A stretch of 64,000 bases of DNA from Calditrichia bacterium (GTDB lineage: Bacteria > Calditrichota > Calditrichia > RBG-13-44-9 > J075). Below, piece by piece: positions 25,018-33,477 of the stretch. Every line of letters begins with the position of its first letter. Position 1 is the first letter of the stretch. A model generated the notes under the pieces. It saw only the letters and a program-made list of their open reading frames with translations. It was not told where the DNA came from and did not search any database. Made by a program: the position numbers and the translations under genes. Location: positions 310,001 to 374,000 of the forward strand of contig JACKAP010000001.1 in NCBI GenBank assembly GCA_020635015.1. The letters run 5' to 3'.

Positions 25018-26178
25018 ATGAACAAAGCCAAAATTTTATGGGTCGACGACGAAGTCGAATTCCTGCAGCCGCACATTTTATTTCTCAAAGATAAAGGGTA
25101 TGATGTCGAAACCGCCACCAATGCTGAGGACGGGCTCGACCTGATCCGCCAGCATAACTTCGATCTGGTGTTGTTAGACGAGATGATGCCCGGCAAGGAC
25201 GGCTTGACCGCCCTGACCGAGATCAAGCAGATCCGCCCGGGGCTCCCAGTCATCATGATCACCAAAAGCGAGGAAGAGAGCCTGATGGAGGATGCCATCG
25301 GGGCGCAAATCAACGATTACCTCACCAAGCCGGTCAATCCCAGCCAGATCCTTAGCGCGACTAAGAAAATCCTGGAATCGCGCAATATCTCCCAGAAAAA
25401 ATTCACCCGCGATTACACCCAGGAGCTGAACAAGATCACCATGAAACTGATGTCCCATCTCTCGCCGGAGGACTGGATCGAGATCTATCACAAGCTCTGC
25501 ACCTGGGATGTCGATCTGGATTCGCTGCCGGATCAGGAACTGCGCGAGATTATCCACAACCAGCGCCGGGAATGCAATGTGGAGTTCGGTAAATATATCG
25601 AACGCAATTATATCGACTGGGTGAATGCCGATAAAGAAGAGCGCCCCACTCTGTCGAATGACATTATCGAGAAATACGTTCACCCGGAGCTGGCCAAGGG
25701 CAACAAGGTGGTGTTTGTGGTGATCGACTGTATGCGCCTGGATCAGTGGCTGGCGATGGAGCGTTATTTTTACGATTACTATACCATTCAGAAAGATTAT
25801 TACTTCAGCATCCTGCCCACTGCCACTCCGTTTTCCCGGAACGCGATTTTCAGCGGTCTGCTGCCCAGCGAACTGGAGCAGCGCTATCCGGAGATGTGGG
25901 CTCAGGGCGAGGATGACGATCACAGCCGCAACCGCCACGAGAGCCAACTGCTCTATGATCAGCTTCGCCTGTTGGGATTGAAGCTCAAGACCGAGCCGCG
26001 CTACAGCAAGATCATCTCGGTGGATGAAGGCAAGAACCTGGAGAAGAATCTCGCCGCTTCGCTGGACACCCCGCTGTTCAGCATTGTGGTCAACTTTGTC
26101 GATATTTTGGCGCACAGCCGCTCGGACCTGCCCATCTTGAAGCAGATCGCCCCGATGAACCCTCCTACCGTTCCCTGA
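25018..26178 (+). CDS. porX: PorX: response regulator with PglZ-type phosphatase domain, N-terminal fragment
   Basis: PorX regulates the type IX secretion system. Residues 1-120 are a receiver domain with the acidic pocket D10/D11, phospho-acceptor D54 (LVLLDEMMPG), a switch Thr in MITKSE and the conserved Lys in YLTKPV. A helical linker leads into the PglZ/alkaline-phosphatase-like domain (VVFVVIDCMRLDQW, TPFSRNAIFSGLLP, SIVVNFVDILAHSRSD), which in PorX binds zinc and cleaves nucleotide or phosphodiester substrates. The frame breaks near 26152, where one C is missing from a C run (IAPDEPSYRS expected); the stop at 26178 is an artefact of that. The rest is at 26154-26579. GGAG precedes the ATG, immediately downstream of array B. 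Confidence 0.93.
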   Translation: MNKAKILWVDDEVEFLQPHILFLKDKGYDVETATNAEDGLDLIRQHNFDLVLLDEMMPGKDGLTALTEIKQIRPGLPVIMITKSEEESLMEDAIGAQINDYLTKPVNPSQILSATKKILESRNISQKKFTRDYTQELNKITMKLMSHLSPEDWIEIYHKLCTWDVDLDSLPDQELREIIHNQRRECNVEFGKYIERNYIDWVNADKEERPTLSNDIIEKYVHPELAKGNKVVFVVIDCMRLDQWLAMERYFYDYYTIQKDYYFSILPTATPFSRNAIFSGLLPSELEQRYPEMWAQGEDDDHSRNRHESQLLYDQLRLLGLKLKTEPRYSKIISVDEGKNLEKNLAASLDTPLFSIVVNFVDILAHSRSDLPILKQIAPMNPPTVP

Positions 26179-26579
26179 CCTGCTCCTGGTTTGAGCATTC
26201 CTCGATTTACCGGGTCTTCCAGAAGCTGGCCGAGCGCAAGGATCTGACCATTTTCATCACCAGCGATCACGGCAGCATCCGCTGCATGCGCGGCACCAAG
26301 GTGCTGGGCGACCGGGAGACTTCCACCAACCTGCGCTACAAGTACGGGCGTAATCTGAAGGCAGACGGCAAGCATGCCTTCTTCATCAGCAATCCCCTCG
26401 ACGGCAAACTGCCCCGGCGCAAGGTCAATATCAATTATATTGTGGCTAAGGAAGATTATTATTTTGTCTACCCAACCAACTACCACAAGTATTTGTCCTA
26501 CTATCGCGACAGCTTCCAGCACGGCGGCATTTCGATGGAAGAGATGATTTTGCCGGTGATCAAATTGCAGCCGAAGTGA
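26154..26579 (+). CDS. porX: PorX C-terminal fragment (after frame shift)
   Basis: This frame continues the PglZ-like domain: DEPSYRSLTCSWFEHS, then FITSDHGSIRC with the metal-binding Asp-His pair, and the conserved C-terminus with RYKYGRNL, FPTNYHKYL-like YPTNYHKYLSYYRDSF and QHGGISMEEMILP. Together with 25018-26152 it makes a full-length PorX of about 520 residues. The break is a single missing base and there is no start codon of its own, so this is not a separate gene. tsaE follows after 3 nt, the same neighbour porX has in many Bacteroidota. Confidence 0.9.
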   Translation, partial: DEPSYRSLTCSWFEHSSIYRVFQKLAERKDLTIFITSDHGSIRCMRGTKVLGDRETSTNLRYKYGRNLKADGKHAFFISNPLDGKLPRRKVNINYIVAKEDYYFVYPTNYHKYLSYYRDSFQHGGISMEEMILPVIKLQPK

Positions 26580-26582
26580 GTT

Positions 26583-27047
26583 ATGATGAATCGACAATTG
26601 CTGCTGAAACAAAGGGTCAACAGCCCTGGCGAAACCGAAGCGCTGGTGAGCGATTTTCTGTCCCACGTTAGCCCGGGGCAAACGATCGCGCTGTACGGCA
26701 ACCTGGGCAGCGGAAAGACCTTCTTTGTGCAAACTCTCTGCCGGCTGTTGGCGACGGAGGAACCGCCGACCAGCCCCACCTTCACCATCATCAATGAGTA
26801 CCGGGCGCAGGGGGGGATGCCGGTATATCATTTCGATTTTTACCGCATCGAACACGATGCAGAGCTGGCCAATCTCGGCCTGGACGATTATTTCTATGGC
26901 GACGGCCTGTGCCTGATCGAATGGGCGGATAAGATCGCCGCCCACCTGCCGCTGCCCCGCTTCGAGATCTACCTGGATTTCGTCGAGCAGCAGCCGGAAG
27001 CGCGGGATATTTCTATTCATCTTGTTATTGACAAAAATATTTTTTAA
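26583..27047 (+). CDS. tsaE: TsaE, ATPase for tRNA threonylcarbamoyladenosine synthesis
   Basis: A 154-residue P-loop ATPase that works with TsaB and TsaD to make the t6A37 modification in ANN-decoding tRNAs. It shows Walker A GNLGSGKTFF (about 39-48), the family motif SPTFTIINEY (about 62-71), HFDFYRI (about 81) and LIEWADKI (about 109). Length is normal. It starts 3 nt after the porX stop and is almost certainly co-transcribed with it; the ATG-ATG start pair allows 26583 or 26586. No further gene of the pathway lies here. The 120 bp after it hold nothing recognisable. Confidence 0.95.
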   Translation: MMNRQLLLKQRVNSPGETEALVSDFLSHVSPGQTIALYGNLGSGKTFFVQTLCRLLATEEPPTSPTFTIINEYRAQGGMPVYHFDFYRIEHDAELANLGLDDYFYGDGLCLIEWADKIAAHLPLPRFEIYLDFVEQQPEARDISIHLVIDKNIF

Positions 27048-27167
27048 TATTTGCTGTTCATAACGGAGTAAAATGCTTTAAAGTTATGTATAACAGCTAC
27101 TAAGCCCACCACGCTAAGACAAAACAACCAATTGAAGTAATTCCAAAAAAATGAAGAGGTATTTGTA

Positions 27168-27989
27168 ATGAATAATATGCAGGGATATGTTGAACAATTT
27201 TACGCGTTGGCGATGTTGTATGGGCCCAAGCTGCTGCTGGCGATTATTACGCTGGTGATCGGTCTGTGGGTGATCCGGATCGTGCTCAGGGTATTCGACA
27301 AAGCGATGACACGAGCCGAGATGGAGGTTTCGCTGCAGAAGTTCCTCGGCAGCCTGGCCGGTATTCTGCTCAAGGCCCTGCTGCTGATCAGCGTCGCCTC
27401 CATGGTGGGAATTGCCACCACTTCGTTTGTGGCGATCCTGGGGGCCGCCGGTCTGGCGGTGGGTCTGGCGCTGCAGGGAAGCCTGGCCAATTTTGCCGGA
27501 GGCGTATTGATCCTGCTGTTTAAGCCGTTTAAAGTCGGGGATGTGATCGATGCCCAGGGGTACCTCGGCAAGGTGAATGCGATTCAGGTTTTTCAAACCA
27601 TATTAAAAACCCCGGATAACAAAACCATCATCATTCCCAACGGCCCCTTGTCGAACGGCAGCATCACCAATTTCAGCACCGAGCCGACCCGCCGGGTGGA
27701 TATGGTCTTTGGCATCGGCTATGATGATAACATCGCCGACGCCAAACGGACCCTGCAAAACCTGGTCGATGCCGACACCCGGATCATGAAGGAGCCTGCT
27801 CCCCAGATCGTGCTGGGCGAACTGGGCGACAGTTCGGTCAATTTTTATGTGCGGGTGTGGTGTAATTCGGCTGATTATTGGAATATTTATTTCGATACCC
27901 ACGAAAAAGTCAAGCAGACCTTCGATGCGGAGGGCATCTCCATCCCCTTCCCGCAGCGGGATGTGCATTTGTATAAGCATGAGGATTAA
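27168..27989 (+). CDS. mscS: Small-conductance mechanosensitive channel (MscS family)
   Basis: A 273-residue inner-membrane channel that opens on hypo-osmotic shock. Three transmembrane helices cover about residues 18-40, 62-85 and 92-125. The pore-lining TM3 reads AAGLAVGLALQGSLANFAGG, the classic Gly/Ala-packed helix, followed by VLILLFKPFKVGDVI. The beta domain and C-terminal cage follow (NGPLSNGSITNFS, RRVDMVFGIGYDDN, VWCNSADYWNIYFD). Length matches the E. coli MscS core. AAGAGG precedes the ATG at good spacing. Single gene; a fold-back repeat follows it. Confidence 0.95.
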   Translation: MNNMQGYVEQFYALAMLYGPKLLLAIITLVIGLWVIRIVLRVFDKAMTRAEMEVSLQKFLGSLAGILLKALLLISVASMVGIATTSFVAILGAAGLAVGLALQGSLANFAGGVLILLFKPFKVGDVIDAQGYLGKVNAIQVFQTILKTPDNKTIIIPNGPLSNGSITNFSTEPTRRVDMVFGIGYDDNIADAKRTLQNLVDADTRIMKEPAPQIVLGELGDSSVNFYVRVWCNSADYWNIYFDTHEKVKQTFDAEGISIPFPQRDVHLYKHED

Positions 27990-28018
27990 AATGGTAGGCG
28001 AAATTATTGTGTAAGGGC

Positions 28019-28112
28019 GAATGGGTGTATGGGTGAATGGGTAAATACGGATGTTGGCACGGGGCGCGACTCGTCCCTTTGCGGTTCCACCCATTCACCC
28101 ATACACCCATTC
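28019..28112. repeat. Perfect 24-bp inverted repeat of 8-nt ATGGGTGN units
   Basis: Left arm 28019-28042 is three 8-nt units (GAATGGGT GTATGGGT GAATGGGT) and right arm 28089-28112 is its exact inverted complement, with a GC-rich 46-nt loop. It lies between mscS and the DUF3078 gene, 36 bp before the start codon of the latter. Confidence 0.85.
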
Positions 28113-28148
28113 ACCCATTAACTCATTATCACTCACAAAGGAGACACC

Positions 28149-28397
28149 ATGAAGAAGCTGCTACTGTTATTTTTCTGCGCCGGAGTGCTGACTCAGGCTG
28201 CTGTTGCGCAGGATGACGCCAAAGAACCCCCGAAATACGGCTGGGTGAACGAGATGGTCGGCAATCTGAATTTTACCCAGACCAGTATCGACAATCCGCT
28301 GCAGGGTGGGAGGACAGTTGGAACACCCAACTGGATATCAACGGCAAATTTGTCAACGACCAGAAAAAGTACAATTGGGAAAACACCGCCAAGCTGA
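28149..28397 (+). CDS. DUF3078 outer-membrane protein, N-terminal fragment
   Basis: The start of an exported protein. The signal peptide MKKLLLLFFCAGVLTQAAVAQ is followed by KYGWVNEMVGNLNFTQTSIDNPLQGG. At 28308-28310 a run of three G should be four: with one more base the protein continues EDSWNTQLDINGKFV, exactly the pattern of the DUF3078 family, in the frame annotated from 28310. The residues from there to the stop at 28397 are out of frame. A GGAG ribosome site precedes the ATG (aaaggagacacc). Confidence 0.75.
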   Translation: MKKLLLLFFCAGVLTQAAVAQDDAKEPPKYGWVNEMVGNLNFTQTSIDNPLQGGRTVGTPNWISTANLSTTRKSTIGKTPPS

Positions 28398-29011
28398 GCT
28401 ACGGTCAGAGCAAGATCGGTGATGCCAGCGCGCGGAAATCTTCCGATGAGATTCGCTTCGAGTCGGTTTACACTCACAAACTGGGAGTTTATGTCAATCC
28501 CTATGTTGCCGGAACTGCCCAGTCACAGATCGCCAGCGGATACGCTTACACCGACGATTCCAAGCTGGAAATTTCCAAGTTCCTCAACCCCGGCTTTTTT
28601 ACTGAGAGCCTTGGCCTCGGCTATGAGCCGATGAAGAACCTCAAAACCCGTCTCGGTTTAGCCTTTAAACAGACTATGGTGACTGACGAGGTGTTTGCTG
28701 CGCGTTACAGCACCGATGATGTTGCCACCGAAAAAATCGAGAAGATCCGCTCCGAAGTCGGTATGGAATCGGTGACCGACTTCAGCCGGAAGGTTAGCGA
28801 AAATATCGTCTACACTACCAAGCTGAGCCTGTTCTCAACCCTGAATGCGCTCAACGAAACTGACGTGCGTTGGGATAATCTCCTGGCCGCCAAGGTTTCC
28901 AAATACGTCACGGTCAGCTTCAACCTGAAGGTGTTCTATGATCGCGATATCGCTCTGAAGCGGGAAATTCAGCAGGTGCTGGCCGCCGGATTGAGCTATA
29001 CTTTCCTGTAG
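28310..29011 (+). CDS. DUF3078 outer-membrane protein, main fragment
   Basis: After the frame shift the protein continues for 233 residues: SWNTQLDINGKFV, YNWENTAKLSYGQSK, then KSSDEIRFESVYTHKL and a run of amphipathic strands ending in VLAAGLSYTFL with a terminal aromatic residue, as in outer-membrane barrels. DUF3078 proteins are common in Bacteroidota and relatives and are predicted outer-membrane proteins of unknown function. The joined protein is about 287 residues. A good rho-independent terminator follows at 29037-29070. No operon partners. Confidence 0.85.
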   Translation, partial: EDSWNTQLDINGKFVNDQKKYNWENTAKLSYGQSKIGDASARKSSDEIRFESVYTHKLGVYVNPYVAGTAQSQIASGYAYTDDSKLEISKFLNPGFFTESLGLGYEPMKNLKTRLGLAFKQTMVTDEVFAARYSTDDVATEKIEKIRSEVGMESVTDFSRKVSENIVYTTKLSLFSTLNALNETDVRWDNLLAAKVSKYVTVSFNLKVFYDRDIALKREIQQVLAAGLSYTFL

Positions 29012-29036
29012 ACTGTCTGCCGGCATTGTATGTCAG

Positions 29037-29070
29037 CCTCCACTCCTGATCGGGGTGGAGGTTTTTTTTT
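29037..29070 (+). terminator. Rho-independent terminator after the DUF3078 gene
   Basis: A 10-bp stem, CCTCCACTCC/GGGGTGGAGG (29037-29046 and 29052-29061, one G-T pair), with a 5-nt loop, is followed by nine T (29062-29070). Confidence 0.92.
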
Positions 29071-29090
29071 GCCAAAAACCTGATTCCTGC

Positions 29091-29208
29091 TGTCATTGCG
29101 AGGCGTTGTTTGCCGAAGCAATCTCCTGCATGGCGCACCCATCTGCAGTTACGTTGGAAGCAGTTCGCTGGAGATTGCCACGCCGCAAAATACGCGGCTC
29201 GCAATGAC
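29091..29208. repeat. Dispersed ATTGCGAG palindromic repeat, copy 2 (inverted)
   Basis: Begins TGTCATTGCGAGGCG and ends CGGCTCGCAATGAC, with internal AGCAATCTCC, CTGCAG and GGAGATTGCC. It is in the opposite orientation to the other four copies. It lies in the 383-bp gap before glnA. The remainder of that gap is AT-rich promoter-like DNA. Confidence 0.85.
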
Positions 29209-29298
29209 GACACCGGTGTAAGATCAGCTGTTAAAATCACAAATATTTTAATTGATGGTGTTAAATTTGGGTTAAAAGTGCACAAATATCTAATCATT

Positions 29299-29328
29299 TT
29301 TGGAATATATGTTGATTTATTAGTTTTG
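29299..29328 (+). promoter_or_regulatory. Possible Bacteroidota-type promoter of glnA
   Basis: TTTG at 29299-29302 and TAGTTTTG at 29321-29328 are separated by 18 nt, close to the TTTG-N19-TANNTTTG pattern of Bacteroidota sigma-A promoters. It lies 67 bp upstream of the glnA start. The whole region is AT-rich, so chance matches are likely. Confidence 0.3.
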
Positions 29329-29394
29329 TGATCTTAAAATATTACCGATTTGACTAATTCTTTAAATCGTTAATTTTTTTGAAAGGAAGTTGTC

Positions 29395-30717
29395 ATGAAA
29401 AAAGCAGACATTCTGAAGACCTGTCAGGCAGAAGACGTTCGGTTTCTGCGGTTGCAGTTCAGCGATATTTTTGGTATCAACAAGAATGTAGAAGTGCCGG
29501 CCTCCCAGTTCGAGAAGGCGCTCGACGGCGAGATCATGTTCGACGGCTCTTCGGTGGATGGTTTTTCCCGGATTGAGGAATCTGACATGGTGTTGAATCC
29601 GGATTATAACACCTTTGCCATCATGCCGTTCAGCAGTCCCCACGGCAAAGTGGCCCGGATCATCTGCGATGTAATGAACCCGGACGGCACTCCGTTTGCC
29701 GGCTGTCCCCGCCAGATCCTCAAGCGGGTCTGTGCCCGGGCGGAAACGATGGGCTATACCATGGCTGTGGGACCGGAAGCGGAGTTCTTCCTCTTCCAGC
29801 TTGATGATCAGGGCAACGCCACCTTGAAGACGCATGATGCTGCCGGTTATTTCGACATGGCGCCCTCCGACCTCGCCGAGGAAGCCCGCCAGGAGATGGT
29901 CAATGTGATGATCCAGATGGGGTTCGAAGTAGAGGCCGCTCACCACGAGGTGGCGCACGGCCAGCATGAGATCGATTTCAAATATGCCGATGCGGTCACG
30001 ACGGCGGATAATATCAGCACCTTCAAACTGATCGTGCGCAAGGTTGCCCAGCAGTACGGCCTGCATGCCACCTTTATGCCCAAACCGATTTTCGGGATCA
30101 ATGGCTCCGGCATGCATACCAATATGTCGCTCTTCAAAGATGACGCCAATGCTTTTTACGCTCCCAACGCGGAATTTCAACTGAGCGATGCCGCCCATTA
30201 TTACATCGGCGGTATTTTGAAGCATGTGCGTTCGTTCCTGGCGATCACCAATCCGCTGGTGAACTCTTACAAGCGCCTGGTGCCCGGCTATGAGGCACCG
30301 ATCAACGTGGCCTGGTCGGAGCGCAACCGCAGCCCGCTGGTGCGGGTGCCCGCCAAGCGGGGCAACAGCACCCGGATTGAAGTGCGGGTGCCGGACCCGG
30401 CCTGTAATCCCTATCTCGCCCTGGCGGTGATGCTGGCCGCCGGTCTCGACGGTATTGAGAATCGCCTGACCCCGCCGCCGCCGGTCAACAAGAATATCTT
30501 CGCGATGAGCCAGCGGGAGAAACGGCGCCTGCGCATCGATGAACTGCCTTCCAACCTCCTGAAGTCGGTGGAAGCAATGGAAAAAAGCAAATTGATGCGG
30601 GAGACCCTCGGCGACCACGTCTTTTTCCACTTTATCGCTTCCAAGCGTCAGGAATGGAGCCGCTATATCTCCCAGGTGCATAAATGGGAAGTTGATAATT
30701 ACCTGACATTGTATTAA
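29395..30717 (+). CDS. glnA: Glutamine synthetase type I
   Basis: Makes glutamine from glutamate, ammonia and ATP; a cytosolic dodecamer. The 440-residue product has the N-terminal FDGSSVDGF Asp loop region (about 50), GPEAEFFLF with the first metal-binding Glu (about 126-134), HHEVAHGQHEIDF (about 183), the ATP/metal motif NGSGMHTNMS (about 240) and NRSPLVRVP (about 317). Its length and the lack of the adenylylation Tyr loop (NLYDL) put it with the shorter GSI-alpha, Bacillus/Thermotoga-like enzymes, which are usually feedback- or GlnR-controlled rather than adenylylated. AAGGAAG precedes the ATG. Single gene, ended by a strong palindromic terminator. Confidence 0.97.
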   Translation: MKKADILKTCQAEDVRFLRLQFSDIFGINKNVEVPASQFEKALDGEIMFDGSSVDGFSRIEESDMVLNPDYNTFAIMPFSSPHGKVARIICDVMNPDGTPFAGCPRQILKRVCARAETMGYTMAVGPEAEFFLFQLDDQGNATLKTHDAAGYFDMAPSDLAEEARQEMVNVMIQMGFEVEAAHHEVAHGQHEIDFKYADAVTTADNISTFKLIVRKVAQQYGLHATFMPKPIFGINGSGMHTNMSLFKDDANAFYAPNAEFQLSDAAHYYIGGILKHVRSFLAITNPLVNSYKRLVPGYEAPINVAWSERNRSPLVRVPAKRGNSTRIEVRVPDPACNPYLALAVMLAAGLDGIENRLTPPPPVNKNIFAMSQREKRRLRIDELPSNLLKSVEAMEKSKLMRETLGDHVFFHFIASKRQEWSRYISQVHKWEVDNYLTLY

Positions 30718-30724
30718 ATTATTT

Positions 30725-30756
30725 CCTGCGGTTGGGGGAATTCCCCCAACCGCAGG
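30725..30756 (+). terminator. 32-bp perfect palindrome after glnA
   Basis: CCTGCGGTTGGGGGAA and its exact complement meet at GAATTC with no loop. It starts 8 nt after the glnA stop. There is no long T run, but it should form a strong hairpin. The rest of the gap (30757-31026) is AT-rich and holds the leader of the next gene, with AGGAGGAG just before its ATG; I see no further element. Confidence 0.75.
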
Positions 30757-31026
30757 TGAATAACTGAGCGTTTTCGCACAAGACATCTGATGTCAGCAAA
30801 CAGATCCACTCATGATCCCCTTCTTTGCTTTTTTGCGTATAATATTATTTAATATAGAATTAACCACCGAAAAACCAATTCTTAAACTCTAAATTTTCGC
30901 CCCGGCTTCTTTCTGGCATAGGTATTGAAGCAAACAAAACGCTTTTTATGTTGAATATTATATGCAAATGAAGCAAATTAGGGCGAACTATTCACATAAT
31001 ACTACTCTAATAGGAGGAGATATAGT

Positions 31027-32544
31027 ATGTCGAAACGTTACACGGTAATTGGATTGACAGCGGCACTCTTGCTGATGTTAAGCCTTTCGGTCTCCGCGCA
31101 GTTCAAGGCGCAGAATCTGGGAGGCGGTATGGGATTCGGGCAGACATACGGATATGTCGATGGTGAATGGACCAGTGATCCCGGTCTGACGTTGCGCGCT
31201 TTCCTGCGCCGCAGCCTCAGCGACCGGTTTGAAGGTGAACTCAGCGCCGGTATTTTTTCCCGGTTAAAAGACGAAGATTTTGAAACCAGACTGAGCCCGA
31301 TCGATGCACGGCTGCTTTTCCGGCTGTTTGCCAACCAAACCTGGAGTCCTTATATCTACGCCGGCGGAGGCGCGGTCTATTATGATATCAAAACCGCTCC
31401 TACCACCAACCGCGCTAAGAATTACACCTCCAAGGGATGGGTGCCGTACATTCCCTTCGGTCTCGGTATGCAGTTCCGCCTGGATGATGTGACATCCTTT
31501 GAAGTGAGCGGTGGTTATAATATGACCTTTACCGACGACCTCAACGCCATCCAGCAGGATGCCGATGACAACTTCCTGAGCGTGGTGGCCGGTCTGACCA
31601 TGGCGGGATTCAACTGGAATGCCGATCCCGACGGCGACGGTCTGACCAATCGCCAGGAAAAAGAATTGGGTACCGATATGAATAATCCCGATTCCGACGG
31701 CGACGGCCTGACGGACGGTGAAGAAGTCATGAAGTATCAGACCAATCCAATGATGGCCGACACCGACGGCGACGGCCTCAATGATGGCGAAGAAGTGAAT
31801 CAGTACAAAACCAATCCGGCCAAAGCCGATACCGACGGCGACGGCCTCAATGACAAAGAAGAAGCGGTCACCTACAACACCGATCCTTTGAAAGCCGACA
31901 CCGACGGCGACGGCCTCAGCGATAAGGATGAGCTGATGACCTACAAATCCGATCCTCTTAAGAAGGATATGGATGGTGACGGCCTTAGTGACGGTGAAGA
32001 AGTGCTGACCACCAAAACCGACTTTGCCAAGAAGGATACCGATGGCGACGGCCTCAACGATGGTGATGAAGTGAATAAGCATAAGACCGACCCGCTGAAA
32101 GCCGACACCGACGGAGGTAGTGTCGATGATGGTAAAGAAGTGGCCCGCGGCACCAACCCGCTGGATAAAAAAGACGATGTGGTGCTGGAGGTGAAAGCCG
32201 GCGCAGCGATTGTGCTCGAAGGAGTTGTGTTTGCTTCCGGTAAGGCTGACATCACTGCAGAGTCGGCCCAGCGCCTGGAGAAAGCCTACAACACCATGGT
32301 CGCCTATCCGAATATGGTGGTGGAGATCCGCGGCTATACCGACAATACCGGCAATCGTAACGCCAATATGTCGCTGTCCAATCGCCGGGCAATTGCGGTG
32401 AAGCAGCACCTGATGAGCAAGGGGATCGACGGTGCCCGCATCCAGGCCAAAGGGTACGGCCCGGATAATCCGATCGCCGACAACAGCACCCCGGAAGGCC
32501 GGCAGAAGAACCGCCGGATTGAGTTCCACGTGGTTAGCCAGTAA
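31027..32544 (+). CDS. OmpA-family protein with thrombospondin type 3 calcium-binding repeats
   Basis: A 505-residue outer-membrane protein. The signal peptide ends LSVSAQF at about 26. Residues about 27-195 form an OmpA-like eight-stranded barrel (YIYAGGGAVYYDI, FEVSGGYNMTF). Residues about 198-380 hold seven or eight TSP3-type repeats (DTDGDGLNDGEEV-KxxTNPxxA), each a calcium-binding Asp loop; the DNA is accordingly repetitive with a period near 66 bp. Residues about 395-505 form the peptidoglycan-binding OmpA_C domain (VEIRGYTDNTGN, NMSLSNRRAIAVKQHL, NSTPEGRQKNRRIEF). It probably anchors the outer membrane to the wall, with a calcium-stiffened spacer. AGGAGGAG precedes the ATG. Likely highly expressed, single gene. 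Confidence 0.95.
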   Translation: MSKRYTVIGLTAALLLMLSLSVSAQFKAQNLGGGMGFGQTYGYVDGEWTSDPGLTLRAFLRRSLSDRFEGELSAGIFSRLKDEDFETRLSPIDARLLFRLFANQTWSPYIYAGGGAVYYDIKTAPTTNRAKNYTSKGWVPYIPFGLGMQFRLDDVTSFEVSGGYNMTFTDDLNAIQQDADDNFLSVVAGLTMAGFNWNADPDGDGLTNRQEKELGTDMNNPDSDGDGLTDGEEVMKYQTNPMMADTDGDGLNDGEEVNQYKTNPAKADTDGDGLNDKEEAVTYNTDPLKADTDGDGLSDKDELMTYKSDPLKKDMDGDGLSDGEEVLTTKTDFAKKDTDGDGLNDGDEVNKHKTDPLKADTDGGSVDDGKEVARGTNPLDKKDDVVLEVKAGAAIVLEGVVFASGKADITAESAQRLEKAYNTMVAYPNMVVEIRGYTDNTGNRNANMSLSNRRAIAVKQHLMSKGIDGARIQAKGYGPDNPIADNSTPEGRQKNRRIEFHVVSQ

Positions 32545-32602
32545 ATACGATTTGAAAATGCCGGCGCAAGGAGGCGCCAGGCACTGAAGTCAAAAGGAAA
32601 AT

Positions 32603-32669
32603 GGTCCGGCGATACGTAAGCCTGCTAGGAGGTGTGGTGGCTTCTAAAACAGGTGAAGTTCGCCGGACC
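32603..32669 (+). terminator. Structured terminator-like element after the OmpA gene
   Basis: A 10-bp outer stem, GGTCCGGCGA/TCGCCGGACC (32603-32612 with 32660-32669), encloses a 47-nt interior with a possible inner stem AAGCC/GGCTT (32618-32622 with 32639-32643). It is followed by GTATTTTT. It could be a branched terminator or a small structured RNA. Confidence 0.5.
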
Positions 32670-32693
32670 TGTATTTTTGCAGACGCACAATAA

Positions 32694-32777
32694 TTCGCCA
32701 CGGCGTTGCAGAGATCACAGCACGACTTTGCAATAAGTCGGGTATTTTCCATGTGATCTCTGCAACGCCGTGGCGAA
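32694..32777. repeat. Perfect 26-bp inverted repeat with internal hairpin
   Basis: Arms 32694-32719 (TTCGCCACGGCGTTGCAGAG...) and 32752-32777 are exact inverted complements. Inside is a second 6-bp hairpin, CGACTT/AAGTCG (32723-32728 with 32735-32740). It lies between the convergent OmpA and zinc-ribbon genes. The unit CACGGCGTTGCAGAGATCACAG resembles the CACAGAG arms elsewhere. The rest of this 395-bp gap has a degenerate AACCAAGGACCAA stretch at 32876-32896. Confidence 0.8.
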
Positions 32778-32939
32778 ATACTTTCCCCCCTGCTGATGAC
32801 ATTGTGAATTAATTTTTTTGCGCTTTTCACGATGCTATTAGGGCGTGTTGACATTCGGTCAAGACAGGTCTTTGCCAATAACCAAGGACCAACACCTAAT
32901 AACGATTTAAAAAGTGCAAATACTGAAACGACCGTGCAC

Positions 32940-33179
32940 TTATCCCCCGAAAATCACATCCAAAATATCGCCGCGGGTATCTTTGCCTTCCAGCATTTCC
33001 GGGTTGTATATTTCGGTATAGCCACACTGTTGACAGGATACGGCGACAAACTTGTTGTGCTGAATATTGAAGATACGGGAAATTCCCGCGCCGGTGGCGG
33101 CAATACGCTTTACGGTTGCGCCACTGCCTTTACATTTGACGCATACAAATTTTGCGGCGAGTTGCTCGTCAAGTGTCAT
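32940..33179 (-). CDS. Zinc-ribbon nucleic-acid-binding protein
   Basis: A 79-residue protein with two CxxC pairs, CVKCKGSGA (about 13-16) and CQQCGY (about 49-52), the layout of a zinc ribbon. NPEMLEGKDTRG and DILDVIFGG close the protein. It resembles the small YpzJ/COG3478-type zinc-ribbon family, predicted to bind nucleic acid, whose role is not known. GGGGACAC lies before the ATG. It is the last gene of a three-gene minus-strand cluster, 10 bp after the preceding gene. Confidence 0.8.
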   Translation of the reverse strand: MTLDEQLAAKFVCVKCKGSGATVKRIAATGAGISRIFNIQHNKFVAVSCQQCGYTEIYNPEMLEGKDTRGDILDVIFGG

Positions 33180-33189
33180 AATGTGTCCC

Positions 33190-33477
33190 CTATTTTAGAT
33201 TCGGATCCATCAGCGGATCATCATTCGCGGGTTTGATGATGCTATCTTGAGAAGACGGATTGGCCGGTTTGGCGGCCGGTATGCCGTTGCGGTCCAGTCC
33301 CCGCACAATTCCGATTTCGATATTGTGGATCACCGACATGATACCGGTGTCATGGTCGTAGAGCAGTGAACCTTTCATTTCCCGGAAGTAATCTGTGATC
33401 GCCAGATTGATCAACCCGCCTAGGAATCCGAGGCATCCCCCGGCGGAGCGGCCGCCTCCGTCGTCACTCCTCGTCAT
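33190..33477 (-). CDS. Small hypothetical protein between HNH and zinc-ribbon genes
   Basis: A 95-residue protein I do not recognise. It starts GGGRSAGGCLGFLGGLINLAI, a Gly-rich, weakly hydrophobic segment, then DYFREMKGSLLYDHDTGIMS and a polar Pro/Asn-rich C-terminus. AGGAGA precedes the ATG, and the gene overlaps the end of the HNH gene by 14 nt, so it is translated as part of that operon. Coding status rests on the ribosome site and tight packing rather than homology. Confidence 0.6.
   Translation of the reverse strand: MTRSDDGGGRSAGGCLGFLGGLINLAITDYFREMKGSLLYDHDTGIMSVIHNIEIGIVRGLDRNGIPAAKPANPSSQDSIIKPANDDPLMDPNLK

Noticed and set aside
28052..28068. TGGCACGGGGCGCGACT as a sigma-54 promoter
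   Set aside because: The -12 GC doublet is replaced by GA, and the sequence is in the loop of a fold-back repeat.
32603..32669. A tRNA-like cloverleaf
   Set aside because: The outer stem is 10 bp, no T-loop (GTTCRANNC) in the right place, no anticodon arm and no CCA-proximal discriminator pattern.
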